The notes: generated from the letters alone by a model not told the origin. 40,448 nucleotides of DNA from Oscillospiraceae bacterium (GCA_017559185.1 JAFYSU010000005.1:1-40448); one strand, 5' to 3'. Counted from the stretch's first letter, positions 23,934 through 33,404 are shown. Translations and numbers: made by a program.

Positions 23934-24248
23934 TTTAAAACCTTCTTAAATTACAATTAAGAATGCAGCAAGCTTCGACAAAATATAACACTTGTTACAC
24001 TACAGATTAATATTATACCTTTTAAAGGAAAATAGTCAAGGCGAAAAAAGTAAATAAAAATTTTATAATATACAGCTTTTATGGCGTAAATTTTTTTCTG
24101 CATAATGCTCCGAAAGCTGACATATTGCGGCAAATTGTGTTATAATTATACTAATTATGCGATACTGGGGGAATTATGCCGTAAAGGTCGCATTAACTGT
24201 CGCTGACTTGCCTGCGGCAGAGCTTACACAAAAGGAAAGCGGGGAATA
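23934..24248 (+). other. Divergent intergenic region upstream of zapA
   Basis: This 315-bp AT-rich gap separates trmL (-) and zapA (+). It contains the zapA promoter (24117-24146) and a leader of about 95 nt with a short hairpin CTGTCGC / GCGGCAG (near 24198-24221). Nothing else is recognisable. Confidence 0.5.
24117..24146 (+). promoter_or_regulatory. Promoter of zapA
   Basis: CTGACA (24117-24122), an 18-bp spacer and TATAAT (24141-24146). Confidence 0.6.
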
Positions 24249-24596
24249 ATGGAAATGGGAGCAGTTAATAAGGTAAGACTTACAATCTGTGCAACTGAAT
24301 ATGTAATAAATACAAGTGAAGAACCCGATTATGTAAAAGGTATAGCAAGCGAAATAAGCAGCAGTATCGAAGCAATACTCGGTAAGGATTGTTCCATGAG
24401 CTTGAACGAAGCATATGTTTTGTCGCTGCTCAGCTATGTGGACCGTTACAAAAAGGCTGAGGATAATGCGGACCATATGCGCTCGCAGCTTAAGGATTAC
24501 ATGGAGGAAGAAGCGCGTGCACGCGTTGAGCTTGATGAAGCAAAACGCGAAATTGAAAGTCTGCGCCGTGAACTTAATCAGCTTAAAGGATTTTAA
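24249..24596 (+). CDS. zapA: Cell division protein ZapA
   Basis: A 115-residue protein with the ZapA fold. The N-terminal strand-loop unit (VRLTICATEYVINTSEEPDYVKGIASEI) is followed by a helix ending in LSYVDRYKKAED. A long C-terminal coiled coil is rich in Glu, Arg and Leu. ZapA bundles FtsZ filaments at midcell. ATG 24249 lies behind AAGCGGGG; ATG 24255 is an alternative. The U32 peptidase gene follows after 24 nt, the usual Clostridia arrangement, so the two are probably cotranscribed. Confidence 0.85.
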   Translation: MEMGAVNKVRLTICATEYVINTSEEPDYVKGIASEISSSIEAILGKDCSMSLNEAYVLSLLSYVDRYKKAEDNADHMRSQLKDYMEEEARARVELDEAKREIESLRRELNQLKGF

Positions 24597-24620
24597 ACAA
24601 TAGCATTAAAGGGAGTTTGT

Positions 24621-26681
24621 ATGCGTAATTTACCAGATGTGCTTGCTCCGGCGGGCGGAATGGACAGTCTTTTGGCAGGTGTGAGCAGCGGTGCGGATGC
24701 GGTTTACATGGGATGGTCACAGCTTAATGCCCGACGAAACGCAAAGAATTTTACAACCGAAGAATTTTTGCAGGCTTCGGCTTACTGCCGTGCGCGCGGT
24801 GTTAAGGTTTACATGACCTTGAACACTACGGTGTACGACAGGGAATTCGACCTTGTGCGTGAAGCGTTGGAGCTTGCTTGTCGTGCGCAGGTAAGCGGTA
24901 TAATTGTTCAGGACATGGGCGTGGCTCTTGCCGCGCGGCTGCTTTGTCCCGAGCTGGAGCTGCACGGTTCAACACAAATGGTGGTGCACAGCCTAAGCGG
25001 AGCGTTGGCACTTAAAGAAATGGGTTACAACTGTGCCGTTTTGGCACGAGAGCTTTCGGCAGATGAAATTGCCGAGATAACAAAGAAATCGGGTATACCA
25101 ATCGAAATCTTCGTACACGGTGCGCTGTGTATGTGTGTTTCGGGACAGTGTTATATGAGTGCAATGATAGGCGAGCGCAGCGGAAACCGCGGAATGTGCG
25201 CACAGGCGTGCAGACTTCCGTTTTCGCCTAACGGCAGAAAGGACGAATATTCACTTTCTCTTAAAGATGCCTGTCTTATTCCGCGCCTGCGCGAGATTGC
25301 GGCAATGGGTGTGGCAACACTTAAAATTGAAGGAAGGATGAAGCGTCCGGAATATGTTGCGGCTGCGGTGGATGCATGCCGCAAAGCTTTGGATAACCGT
25401 CCGGTGGATTACAGTGCGCTGCAGTCGGTTTTTTCGCGCAGCGGCTTTACATCCGGTTACTATGACGGCAAGCTGGGCAGGGATATGTTCGGAACACGCA
25501 GCAAGGAAGATGTAACCGCAGCAGCGGATGTTATGCGTTCCTTGCAGGAGCTTTATAAAAATGAGTATCCGCGTGCCGAGCTGGATTTTTCGTTTACAAT
25601 GAAGACCGGCGTTCCGGCAGAGCTGACTGCTACCGATGGCAGCTATACAGTAAAAGTTCAGGGTGATGTTCCGCAGCAGGCGTTAAATCGCCCTACCGAT
25701 GAAGAAATGGTGCACAAGGCACTTTCAAAGTTGGGCGGCACATTTTACACACTTAAAAGTGTAAGCTGCGAAATAGAAAACGGGTTAATGCTGCCCGTAT
25801 CCGCACTTAATCAGCTTAGAAGACAGGCTTTGGAGCAGCTCACAACACTGCGTGGCGAGCTTAAAGCCATTGAGTTTTCAAAAGATACACCACTTCCGCA
25901 GTTTTCGCAGCGCCGCCGTAGCGAAAAGCCGCAGCTTAGAGCTGTATGCTCGAAAGTACAGCAGCTTACCGCAAGGGTTGAAAACAGCTGTGAATTTATT
26001 TCACTTCCGCTTAGCGAAATTGAAAAGCTTGACGAAGAAACCATTTTGCGTCTTAAGGCTAAGCTGATAGTACAGCTGCCACATGTGTGCTTTGGTAACG
26101 ACGAAGCCAAGCTTTCGGGGCGTTTGCAGGCAGTGCGTGAAAAGGGCATCGCGCATTTGTCGGCATGTCACATAGGCGGGGTGTATCTTGGCAAAAAGTT
26201 TGGATTTACCGTTCATGGCGACTACGGGCTTAATATTTCAAACACCATGGCCTTGGAGGCATACAACCGAATGGGTGTTATGGATACCGTTGTGTCGTAT
26301 GAGCTTAATACAAAGCGTATTCGTGCACTTGGCGATGTAATGCCGATAGGCATTATAGGTTACGGCAGACTGCCGCTTATGGTAACGCGTAACTGCCCGC
26401 TTGATAACAACTGTAAAAAATGCTCGGGCGGCCGCAGCCTTACCGACCGTATGGGTGCACAGTTCCCTGTAAGATGCTACGGGGAATACAAAGAGGTAAT
26501 GAACAGTGCGCCGCTTTACCTTGCCGACAGGCTTGATGAGGTAGCGTGTGTTGATTTTATTACACTGCTGTTTACCGATGAATCACAGCAGGATTGTGAT
26601 GAAGTTGTATCCGCTTATATTAACGGCGGTGAAAAGCGCGAGGGTATTACAAGAGGATTGTATTTCCGTAATGTAAATTAA
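24621..26681 (+). CDS. U32 peptidase family protein with DUF3656 (RlhA-like)
   Basis: A 686-residue protein. The N-terminal TIM-barrel begins DVLAPAGGMDSLLAG and includes the U32 signature EIFVHGALC-x-C-x4-C-Y-M-S (Cys170, Cys172, Cys177) and GNRGMCAQACRLPF (Cys193, Cys197), which supply iron-sulfur ligands. The middle contains a DUF3656-like domain. Homologues include E. coli RlhA, which makes 5-hydroxycytidine in 23S rRNA, and TrhP, which hydroxylates tRNA U34. Full U32-DUF3656 architecture favours an RNA hydroxylation role over proteolysis, but the exact target is not certain. It starts at ATG 24621 after AAGGGAG and is probably cotranscribed with zapA. Confidence 0.85.
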   Translation: MRNLPDVLAPAGGMDSLLAGVSSGADAVYMGWSQLNARRNAKNFTTEEFLQASAYCRARGVKVYMTLNTTVYDREFDLVREALELACRAQVSGIIVQDMGVALAARLLCPELELHGSTQMVVHSLSGALALKEMGYNCAVLARELSADEIAEITKKSGIPIEIFVHGALCMCVSGQCYMSAMIGERSGNRGMCAQACRLPFSPNGRKDEYSLSLKDACLIPRLREIAAMGVATLKIEGRMKRPEYVAAAVDACRKALDNRPVDYSALQSVFSRSGFTSGYYDGKLGRDMFGTRSKEDVTAAADVMRSLQELYKNEYPRAELDFSFTMKTGVPAELTATDGSYTVKVQGDVPQQALNRPTDEEMVHKALSKLGGTFYTLKSVSCEIENGLMLPVSALNQLRRQALEQLTTLRGELKAIEFSKDTPLPQFSQRRRSEKPQLRAVCSKVQQLTARVENSCEFISLPLSEIEKLDEETILRLKAKLIVQLPHVCFGNDEAKLSGRLQAVREKGIAHLSACHIGGVYLGKKFGFTVHGDYGLNISNTMALEAYNRMGVMDTVVSYELNTKRIRALGDVMPIGIIGYGRLPLMVTRNCPLDNNCKKCSGGRSLTDRMGAQFPVRCYGEYKEVMNSAPLYLADRLDEVACVDFITLLFTDESQQDCDEVVSAYINGGEKREGITRGLYFRNVN

Positions 26682-26757
26682 ATTTGTTTGTATAAGTGAG
26701 AAGGCTTTGCCGATATGGGGTATAGGCGGCAAAGTATTGGGAAAGGGAGAAAAATCA

Positions 26758-27189
26758 ATGAAAGTAAAAAAACTGCGTAAAAATGCAAAAATGCCTTACA
26801 AAGCAACAGCAGGAAGTGCAGGCTACGACCTGTTTGCCTGCATTGATACACCAAAAGTAATTAATCCGGGTAAAATTGTTATGATTCCTACAGGCTTGGC
26901 TATACAGCTTGAGGAGGAACGCTGCGGCGGCTTTATATTTGCAAGAAGCTCGCTGGGTGCAAAACACGGTATAGTTCCTGCTAACTGCGTTGGTGTTATC
27001 GATAGTGATTACCGCGGCGAGGTTATGGTTGCACTGACCAACTTGGCGGATGCTCCGTACACTGTTAACCCTAATGACCGTATTGCGCAGTTGGTTATAA
27101 TGGCGGTTGGACAGCCTGTTATAACCGAGGTTGAAGAACTTGACAGTACCGACAGAGGTGAAGGCGGTTTTGGTTCAACGCAAAGATAG
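26758..27189 (+). CDS. dut: dUTP diphosphatase
   Basis: The start at ATG 26758 follows AAAGGGAG; an upstream in-frame ATG-like extension to 26707 has no site. The 143-residue trimeric dUTPase has all five motifs in order: GSAGYDLFA, ARSSLG, GVIDSDYRG (catalytic Asp), RIAQLVI and RGEGGFGST. It hydrolyses dUTP to dUMP and PPi, keeping uracil out of DNA and feeding thymidylate synthesis. It is followed by maf after 27 nt. Confidence 0.95.
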   Translation: MKVKKLRKNAKMPYKATAGSAGYDLFACIDTPKVINPGKIVMIPTGLAIQLEEERCGGFIFARSSLGAKHGIVPANCVGVIDSDYRGEVMVALTNLADAPYTVNPNDRIAQLVIMAVGQPVITEVEELDSTDRGEGGFGSTQR

Positions 27190-27216
27190 TATTTACCGCA
27201 GAAAAGAGGAAACATA

Positions 27217-27780
27217 ATGCAGTTTATTCTGGCATCGCAGTCACCGCGAAGACAGGAGCTTTTGGCTAAGATAACACCAACTTTTAAAGTAGTGCCTTTT
27301 TCGGGTAATGAAAATATACCCGAAGGTCTTTCACCTTTGCAGGCGGTTGAATATTTGGCACGATTAAAAACAAGCTCAGTTGGCAATAATTTCCCTGACG
27401 ATATTGTGATTGGGGCGGATACCATAGTGGTGCTTAACAATAAAATTCTGGGAAAACCGTCGGACAAAGCCGACTGTGTACGCATGCTTAGTGAGCTTTC
27501 GGGAAATGTTCACATGGTGTACACAGGAGTAGCGGTGCTTGCCAAGGGTGAGCTTACATCGTTTGTAAGCGAAAGCAGTGTGGAGTTTTATCCCATGACA
27601 GATGCCGAAATACAAGCTTATGCCAATATGGACGAGCCCTACGATAAAGCAGGAAGCTACGGAATACAGGGGCATGGCGCACTTTTTGTAAAAAGAATAA
27701 ACGGCGACTACTTTAACATAATGGGGCTTCCAACTGCCGAACTTTACCGCCATCTTGGGCAAAGAGGACTGCTGCCTTGA
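27217..27780 (+). CDS. maf: Maf family nucleotide pyrophosphatase
   Basis: A 187-residue protein with the Maf signature: ILASQSPRRQELL at the N terminus, GADTIVV near residue 68, and DEPYDKAGSYGIQG near 132-145. Maf proteins hydrolyse dTTP, UTP or modified pyrimidine triphosphates to monophosphates. This copy has the Arg after SPR typical of the YhdE branch (dTTP/UTP). It sits just before mreB, as in many Firmicutes, and follows dut, so the pair forms a house-cleaning unit. Confidence 0.9.
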   Translation: MQFILASQSPRRQELLAKITPTFKVVPFSGNENIPEGLSPLQAVEYLARLKTSSVGNNFPDDIVIGADTIVVLNNKILGKPSDKADCVRMLSELSGNVHMVYTGVAVLAKGELTSFVSESSVEFYPMTDAEIQAYANMDEPYDKAGSYGIQGHGALFVKRINGDYFNIMGLPTAELYRHLGQRGLLP

Positions 27781-27841
27781 AGTTTCAAGGAAAAAATTAA
27801 AAATCAAGCCGAAAAATGACCAAAATTTAATATTTTATTTA

Positions 27842-27870
27842 TTGTACAGAAAAGCGACAGCAGTTATAAT
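27842..27870 (+). promoter_or_regulatory. Promoter of mreB
   Basis: TTGTAC (27842-27847), a 17-bp spacer and TATAAT (27865-27870), with about 130 nt of leader before the ATG. Confidence 0.7.
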
Positions 27871-28002
27871 ATAAAAGGGTATGTGTGGGATTATGCATAC
27901 CGATATTTGGAAATCGGAAAATTCGGCAGCGCTTGCCCGTTGTTGGAAAATCTTAAAATAATAATTAAGAATGCTGTGAGTTAAGAAAGGAGCTTTTGAT
28001 AA

Positions 28003-29019
28003 ATGTTTTCAAAAGATATCGGTATAGATTTGGGTACAGCTAATACCTTGATTTTCATGAAAGGTAAAGGCGTTATTATGCGTGAGCCATCCGTTGTAGC
28101 GGTGGACAAACGCACTGACAAGGTAAAATTCATCGGACACGAGGCTAAAGAAGTAATCGGCCGTACACCAGGTTCTATCGAGGCTGTTCGTCCGCTTAAA
28201 GATGGTGTAATTGCTGACTTTGACATTACAGCATCCATGCTTAAATTGTTTATTCGCCGTGTGTTCAATCATTCCGTTTTTGCTCGTCCACGAGTTGTAG
28301 TGTGCATCCCTTCGGGTGTAACTGCGGTTGAAAGACGCGCGGTTCGTGAAGCAACAATGGCAGCAGGTGCAAGACAGGTATTCATTATTGAAGAACCAAT
28401 GGCAGCGGCTATAGGTGCAGGTCTTCCTGTTGTTGAAGCGGCTGGCTCAATGGTAGTTGACATTGGCGGCGGTACAAGTGAAGTAGCGGTTATTTCTTTG
28501 GGTGGTATTGTTGCATCCAAAAGCGTGCGTGTAGGCGGTGACGAGCTTGACTCCGCAATCATTCAGTATGTTAAGCGCAAATACAACCTGCTTATAGGTG
28601 ACCGTACTGCGGAAAGCATTAAAATAAACATTGGTTCCGCATTTGAATACGAAAACGAGCAGCCAATGGAAATAAAAGGTCGTAACCTTGGCGACGGTTT
28701 GCCAAAAAACATCATGATTACTCCAAAAGAAGTGCGTGAAGCATTGGCAGATCCACTGGCAAGCATTCTTGAAGCGGTTCGTACTACTTTGGAAAAAACT
28801 CCGCCTGAGCTTGCAGCCGACATTATCGACCACGGCATTACTCTGACCGGCGGCGGTGCGCTGCTTAAAAACTTGGATAAGCTTATCAGTAAGGAAACAG
28901 GAATGCCTGTTTCTATTGCGGAAAATCCGCTTGACTGCGTTGCTTTGGGTACAGGTAAAATGCTTGATAACATTGACCTGTTCAAAGAAATTATGACAGA
29001 AGAAGACAAAAAATACTAA
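28003..29019 (+). CDS. mreB: Rod-shape protein MreB
   Basis: A 338-residue actin-like ATPase with the phosphate-1 motif GIDLGTANT at 6-14, [10 protein letters not shown] (phosphate-2) in the middle and a late GGGALL adenosine motif. The AAAGGAG site lies 10 nt before ATG 28003. It forms membrane-bound filaments that guide lateral wall synthesis with MreC, MreD, RodA and PBP2. It heads the mre cluster but is separated from mreC by two terminator-like hairpins (29025-29066 and 29080-29120). Confidence 0.95.
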   Translation: MFSKDIGIDLGTANTLIFMKGKGVIMREPSVVAVDKRTDKVKFIGHEAKEVIGRTPGSIEAVRPLKDGVIADFDITASMLKLFIRRVFNHSVFARPRVVVCIPSGVTAVERRAVREATMAAGARQVFIIEEPMAAAIGAGLPVVEAAGSMVVDIGGGTSEVAVISLGGIVASKSVRVGGDELDSAIIQYVKRKYNLLIGDRTAESIKINIGSAFEYENEQPMEIKGRNLGDGLPKNIMITPKEVREALADPLASILEAVRTTLEKTPPELAADIIDHGITLTGGGALLKNLDKLISKETGMPVSIAENPLDCVALGTGKMLDNIDLFKEIMTEEDKKY

Positions 29020-29024
29020 AAAAA

Positions 29025-29066
29025 TTAAACGGGGCGGAGAGCTTGCTGCTCTGCCCCGTTTTTGAA
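29025..29066 (+). terminator. Strong terminator between mreB and mreC
   Basis: AAACGGGGCGGAGAGC pairs with GCTCTGCCCCGTTT, followed by TT. Confidence 0.85.
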
Positions 29067-29079
29067 AACAGTTTGATTT

Positions 29080-29120
29080 GGTGCAGGAATTGCGGTTTCT
29101 GCACTTTTGTGATTTTTTTC
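29080..29120 (+). terminator. Second terminator-like hairpin before mreC
   Basis: GTGCAGGAA (29081-29089) pairs with TTTCTGCAC (29096-29104) with one G-T, then TTTTGTGATTTTTTT. It ends about 10 nt before the mreC ribosome binding site. Confidence 0.6.
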
Positions 29121-29141
29121 CGAAAGGAGGGCTTGGCTGAA

Positions 29142-30008
29142 ATGCAGGATTTCTTTAAAAGCAGCAGGTTTAAAATATTATCGGCACTGTTGGTTGTGCT
29201 GTTTGCGTTCATGCTTCGAGCTACTCTTACCGGTGGGGCGTCGGTGCTTGTTTCGGAAATTTTCGGAATGGCAACACAGCCTTTTGTAAGTATAAGCTCG
29301 TCGTTAAGCAAAGGAACTGCAAGCTTTTTGGGGTCTTTTGTAAATACGAATGAAATAAGCCGCGAAAACGAAGAACTTCGCGAGCAGGTAAGAGAGCTTA
29401 ATGAAAAGCTGGCAGCTTTTGAGCAGTATAAACACGAAAACGAATATCTTAGGGAATACCTTGAGGTAAAGGAGCAAAATCCCGACTTTAAATTTGAAAC
29501 GGCAGAGGTTATTCAGCGTGACCCAAACAACCGTTTTTGTTCGTTTATGATAGACAAGGGAAGCTTGTCGGGAATAGAGTATCTTGACCCTGTTATAACT
29601 GCTGACGGCTTGGTTGGCAGAGTTGTTGAGGTAGGGTACACCTATTCAAAAGTAGCAACTATACTTGATGTTGAAATGGATGTTGGCTGCTACGATGTAC
29701 GAACAAGGGATACAGGGGTCTTGGAAGGTGATGCTGCATTGGCTGCCGACGGAATGTGCAAAATGAGTCCGCTTCCGCGTGAAACAGTAGCGGCAAAGGG
29801 CGATTTGATTTTGACTACCGGAATAGGCGGCTTGTTTCCAAAAGATATAATGATAGGCAAAATACAGCATGTAAGTGTTGAATCTCACGGTAAAAGCACC
29901 TATGCAGTGGTAAAACCGGCAGCACAAATTGCAACGCTTACCGATGTAATGGTAATAACTGACTTTTTGGGACAAGGCGGAATTAATAACGCAGAAAATT
30001 ACGAATAA
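29142..30008 (+). CDS. mreC: Rod-shape protein MreC
   Basis: The start at ATG 29142 follows GAAAGGAGGG; the frame is open back to 29043 but only this ATG has a site. The 288-residue protein has a single membrane anchor (about 14-32), a coiled coil (about 75-115, rich in Glu, Leu and Arg) and a beta-rich extracytoplasmic domain with DKGSLSGIE and the late TTGIGGLFPKDI motif. It scaffolds the elongation machinery outside the membrane. mreD follows after 21 nt. Confidence 0.9.
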   Translation: MQDFFKSSRFKILSALLVVLFAFMLRATLTGGASVLVSEIFGMATQPFVSISSSLSKGTASFLGSFVNTNEISRENEELREQVRELNEKLAAFEQYKHENEYLREYLEVKEQNPDFKFETAEVIQRDPNNRFCSFMIDKGSLSGIEYLDPVITADGLVGRVVEVGYTYSKVATILDVEMDVGCYDVRTRDTGVLEGDAALAADGMCKMSPLPRETVAAKGDLILTTGIGGLFPKDIMIGKIQHVSVESHGKSTYAVVKPAAQIATLTDVMVITDFLGQGGINNAENYE

Positions 30009-30029
30009 TAAGTGAAAGGGGGCAGGGGT

Positions 30030-30551
30030 ATGTATCGCGATACAATGCTTTGCAGCCTAAAGCACGCGTTGTATATTGGCATATTAATAATGCTGTACCT
30101 GCTTCAAACAAATCCCTTCCTTTTTCATATTGCAGGAATGCGCCCATTGTGGATTATTCCCGTGGTGGTAGCAATAGCGATGCTTGAAGGTGAATATATA
30201 GGAGCATTTTACGGAACGGCGGCAGGTGTGCTTTGCGACCTTTCGGCAACAAAGCTGTTTGGATTAAATTCCGTACTCATGCTTTTGTGCTGTGCTGCGG
30301 TAGGCTTGGCGGTTATATACTTAATGCGTTTTACAACACTTAACAGTGTTTTGCTTACCGGTGCAGTAATGCTTGTAAAGGATTTGTTTTGTTTTTATTT
30401 TTACTATGCAATGTGGGGATACTCGGGAATATGGCGAGTGTTTGTATTTGATATGATACCCGAGCTTATTTTAACGCTCATGGTAACTCCGCCGTTGTTT
30501 TTAATGCTTACCCACATAAAAACAAAATTTGATGAACGCATGAGCAGTTAA
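30030..30551 (+). CDS. mreD: Rod-shape protein MreD
   Basis: The start at ATG 30030 follows AAAGGGGG. The 173-residue polytopic protein has five or six hydrophobic helices. Short charged loops include the EGEYIGAFYGTAAGVLCDL segment characteristic of MreD. It works with MreC in the membrane. The annotation rests on hydrophobicity, size and position between mreC and mrdA, plus that motif. Confidence 0.85.
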   Translation: MYRDTMLCSLKHALYIGILIMLYLLQTNPFLFHIAGMRPLWIIPVVVAIAMLEGEYIGAFYGTAAGVLCDLSATKLFGLNSVLMLLCCAAVGLAVIYLMRFTTLNSVLLTGAVMLVKDLFCFYFYYAMWGYSGIWRVFVFDMIPELILTLMVTPPLFLMLTHIKTKFDERMSS

Positions 30552-30574
30552 TACTTAAAAAGGAGGGCTGAATA

Positions 30575-32677
30575 ATGGAACAACGCACAATGAGACAGCG
30601 TGCAAGTATTCTTGCGGCATTTTTGGGCTTAATAGTCGTTCTTTACATTATTCGCCTTATGAATTTGCAGGTGGTACATGGGCAGGAATACAAGAGTATG
30701 TCAAATTCAAGTACTGCCCGTACCCAAACCATTGAATCTACCCGCGGTGAAATTGTAGACCGAAACGGAAGCCCGTTGGCAAGCAATAAAATAAGCTACG
30801 ATATAATTTTGGACAGAGCCTTTTTGCCGTACAATAAAAAAGCAACCTCATCTTCCGAAAGGGACGACAGCGAAAACGATATAATACTTGCGGCATTGGA
30901 ACTTTTAAATTCGCAGGGCGAAGAATGGATAGACAATCTTCCGATAACCATGGAAAAGCCGTACCGTTTTATTTCGGGCAAGGAAAAACAGGTTGAAGCA
31001 CTTAAAACCTCCATACAAATAGGTCTTTACAATGATGTTAATACAACATATAAAAACCTTTTGGAGTGGTACGACCTTACCGATGCTCCATATACAGACC
31101 AGCAAAAACGCTGGCTGGCAGGTGTTCATTATCAAATGGACCTCAGCGGATTTAGCGTGCGTGTGCCTTATGTTTTGGCAAAGGATGTGTCGATTGACAC
31201 TGTAACCAAAATGAGAGAACGCAGCTTTTCACTTGAAGGGGTGGATTATCAGCAAAGCACTGCACGGCAGTATGTTGATGGTGATGTTGCACCGCACATA
31301 ATCGGGACAATAGGTATGCTTACAGCAGAAGAATACACTGCCCTTACCGAGCAGGGCAAAACCTTTAAAAGTGAAAAAGAAACCTTGCCCGACAGCCGAA
31401 AATATCTGCTTAGTGATTTTATAGGCAAGGCAGGAATTGAATACGCAATGGAAGACACTCTGCGCGGGTCTACAGGAACACGCAGAATAGTGATAAACAA
31501 CAAAGGGGATGTGCTTGAATCCGAAGTAACGCAGGAGGCAATTCCGGGAAGTACGGTGGTGCTTACCTTGGACAGTGTGCTTCAGCGTACAGCAACACAA
31601 GCTCTCCTTGACGAGATTGCTTACCTTAATGCCAATGCACCGGAGGGTCAAGGGCGCGAAGCGGATGCAGGTGCGGTGGTTGCAGTGGAAGTAAAAACGG
31701 GTGAGGTTTTGGTTGCCTGCAATGTACCGTCGTACAATTTGGAAAGCTACCGACAGGATATTGACGAGCTTTTGCAGGACCCTAAACGCCCGCTGGTAAA
31801 CCGTGCACTTATGGGGCAGTACCGTCCGGGTTCTACATTTAAACCAATAGTGGCTACTGCCGGTTTGGCTACAGACCTTATTGAAGGGCCAACAACGGTA
31901 GACTGCACATACCAGTATAAATTTTATGATGACTATCAGCCGTACTGCTTGTCGCATCACGGACCGATAGATGTATACGGTGCAATTAAGCACAGCTGCA
32001 ATATATTCTTTTACGATGTTGGGCGCAGACTTGGCATTAGTGAAATTAACCGATACGCACAGGCTTACGGCTTGGGGCAGCCGACAGGTATTGAAATTGG
32101 CGAATCAAAGGGCAGACTTTCGTCTCCTGATTTTTCACAAAAAATGGGAAGCAAATGGTATGACGGGAATGTGCTTCAGGCAGCAATAGGTCAGCTGGAT
32201 ACCGAAGTAACTCCAATACAGCTTGCAAACTATGCGGCTACCATTGCAAACAAAGGCAAGCGAATGAAGCTGCATCTTGTAAAAAGTGTTCAGTCGTTCG
32301 ATTTTGCCGAAACAATTTACGAAAATGAGCCAGTTGTAGTTGACACCGTAGATGCAAGTCTGCAGGACTACAAGGTGCTTACCGATGCAATGGTGCAAAC
32401 ACAGCGTACGGGTTCGGCATCAATGTTTTTGGGGGATTACCCAATTGATGTTGCTTGTAAAACAGGTACACCGGAAACAACAAAAAGCGGTTTTCCAAAC
32501 TCCACTTTTATATGCTTTGCTCCGGCAGATGACCCGCAGATAGCTGTTGCGGTAGTTATCGAAAAAGGCTGGCACGGCTACACAGGTGCTCCCGTTGCAA
32601 GGGCAGTGCTTGACCAGTATTTTTACGGTTCATCGGCTCCTGCAAAAAATCCGCCTGTAAACCAAATTTTGGAATAA
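30575..32677 (+). CDS. mrdA: Penicillin-binding protein 2 (elongasome transpeptidase)
   Basis: A 700-residue class B PBP starting at ATG 30575 after AAAAAGGAGG. It has an N-terminal anchor at about 10-30, then the dimerisation domain beginning RGEIVDRNGSPLA. The transpeptidase domain has SxxK Ser420-Thr-Phe-Lys423, SxN Ser474-Cys-Asn476 and Lys629-Thr-Gly. It cross-links peptidoglycan with RodA during elongation. The order mreC-mreD-mrdA is conserved. A spoIIR gene follows across a hairpin. Confidence 0.95.
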   Translation: MEQRTMRQRASILAAFLGLIVVLYIIRLMNLQVVHGQEYKSMSNSSTARTQTIESTRGEIVDRNGSPLASNKISYDIILDRAFLPYNKKATSSSERDDSENDIILAALELLNSQGEEWIDNLPITMEKPYRFISGKEKQVEALKTSIQIGLYNDVNTTYKNLLEWYDLTDAPYTDQQKRWLAGVHYQMDLSGFSVRVPYVLAKDVSIDTVTKMRERSFSLEGVDYQQSTARQYVDGDVAPHIIGTIGMLTAEEYTALTEQGKTFKSEKETLPDSRKYLLSDFIGKAGIEYAMEDTLRGSTGTRRIVINNKGDVLESEVTQEAIPGSTVVLTLDSVLQRTATQALLDEIAYLNANAPEGQGREADAGAVVAVEVKTGEVLVACNVPSYNLESYRQDIDELLQDPKRPLVNRALMGQYRPGSTFKPIVATAGLATDLIEGPTTVDCTYQYKFYDDYQPYCLSHHGPIDVYGAIKHSCNIFFYDVGRRLGISEINRYAQAYGLGQPTGIEIGESKGRLSSPDFSQKMGSKWYDGNVLQAAIGQLDTEVTPIQLANYAATIANKGKRMKLHLVKSVQSFDFAETIYENEPVVVDTVDASLQDYKVLTDAMVQTQRTGSASMFLGDYPIDVACKTGTPETTKSGFPNSTFICFAPADDPQIAVAVVIEKGWHGYTGAPVARAVLDQYFYGSSAPAKNPPVNQILE

Positions 32678-32695
32678 AATTGAATAACTAATGTT

Positions 32696-32754
32696 AAAAC
32701 CGTCCAAGCTTTAAGCACAAAGTAATTTTACAGTGATTAAAGAAGGGCGGTTTT
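32696..32754 (+). promoter_or_regulatory. Hairpin overlapping the spoIIR ribosome binding region
   Basis: AAAACCGTCC (32696-32705) pairs with GGGCGGTTTT (32745-32754) with one G-U, around a 39-nt loop. The 3' arm includes most of the AGAAGGG site 5' of ATG 32761. It may end mrdA transcripts or mask the spoIIR site. Confidence 0.5.
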
Positions 32755-32760
32755 ACATAT

Positions 32761-33360
32761 ATGAATTTTAAAAGACTGAATGCGGCAATAATGCTGGGGT
32801 TTATTATTACATTTACAATATCGTGGATTGGTGGATTTATGAGTACCTGCAGTGATATTCGCGAAAATGTGCTGCGTATTCACATTATTGCAAATTCGGA
32901 CAGTGAGGCAGACCAACAGCTTAAAATTAATGTGCGTGATGCCGTACTTGCACAGTGTCCCGAACTGTTTAGCGGGGAGGAGAATATACAAGCTGCAAAA
33001 GCTGTAGCGGCAGAAAATCTTGAAAAGTTGGAGCAGGCAGCAAAAGAACAGCTGCAAAAAGAAGGAAAGGATTATACCGTTAAAGCTGAATTAACGAATA
33101 TGTACTTTGAAACAAGGGAGTACGAAAGTTTTACAATGCCGGCAGGCCGTTACGATGCCGTAAGGCTTGTTATTGGTGAGGGCAAGGGCAAAAACTGGTG
33201 GTGCGTTATGTTTCCGTCGCTGTGTGTTCCTGCTGCGGACAACGGAATGAACCATTTTTCAAAACAGCAGCAGGAACTGCTTGAAAGCACACCAAAGTTT
33301 GAACCAAGATTTGCTGTTGTGGAATGGTGGGAAAGCAGAATAGTGAAAAGTGAGGAATGA
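32761..33360 (+). CDS. spoIIR: Stage II sporulation protein R
   Basis: A 199-residue protein with an N-terminal membrane signal (about 7-26). It has the SpoIIR core ENVLRIHIIANSDSEADQQL, VRDAVL and a C-terminal NWWCVMFPSLC block. Made in the forespore under sigma-F, SpoIIR crosses into the intermembrane space and triggers SpoIIGA to process pro-sigma-E in the mother cell. Its presence shows the organism is, or recently was, a spore former. No sigma-F-type promoter could be placed with confidence. The stop is overlapped by an inverted repeat. Confidence 0.9.
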   Translation: MNFKRLNAAIMLGFIITFTISWIGGFMSTCSDIRENVLRIHIIANSDSEADQQLKINVRDAVLAQCPELFSGEENIQAAKAVAAENLEKLEQAAKEQLQKEGKDYTVKAELTNMYFETREYESFTMPAGRYDAVRLVIGEGKGKNWWCVMFPSLCVPAADNGMNHFSKQQQELLESTPKFEPRFAVVEWWESRIVKSEE

Positions 33361-33404
33361 AGAGTGAAGCAATACTACACTTTTTCACTCTTAACTATTC
33401 ACTC
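33342..33404. repeat. Imperfect inverted repeat over the spoIIR stop
   Basis: AAGAGTGAA (33360-33368) pairs with TTCACTCTT (33384-33392), and flanking GTGAGGAATGA / ACTATTCACTC add imperfect arms. Such GTGAA-rich repeats are a familiar dispersed class in gut Clostridia. Confidence 0.55.

Noticed and set aside
24150..24248. Possible 6S-like or other structured RNA in the zapA leader
   Set aside because: The leader is only about 95 nt with one short stem, much shorter than 6S RNA, and lacks its closing stems. The link was suggested only by the ssrS-zapA neighbourhood of proteobacteria.
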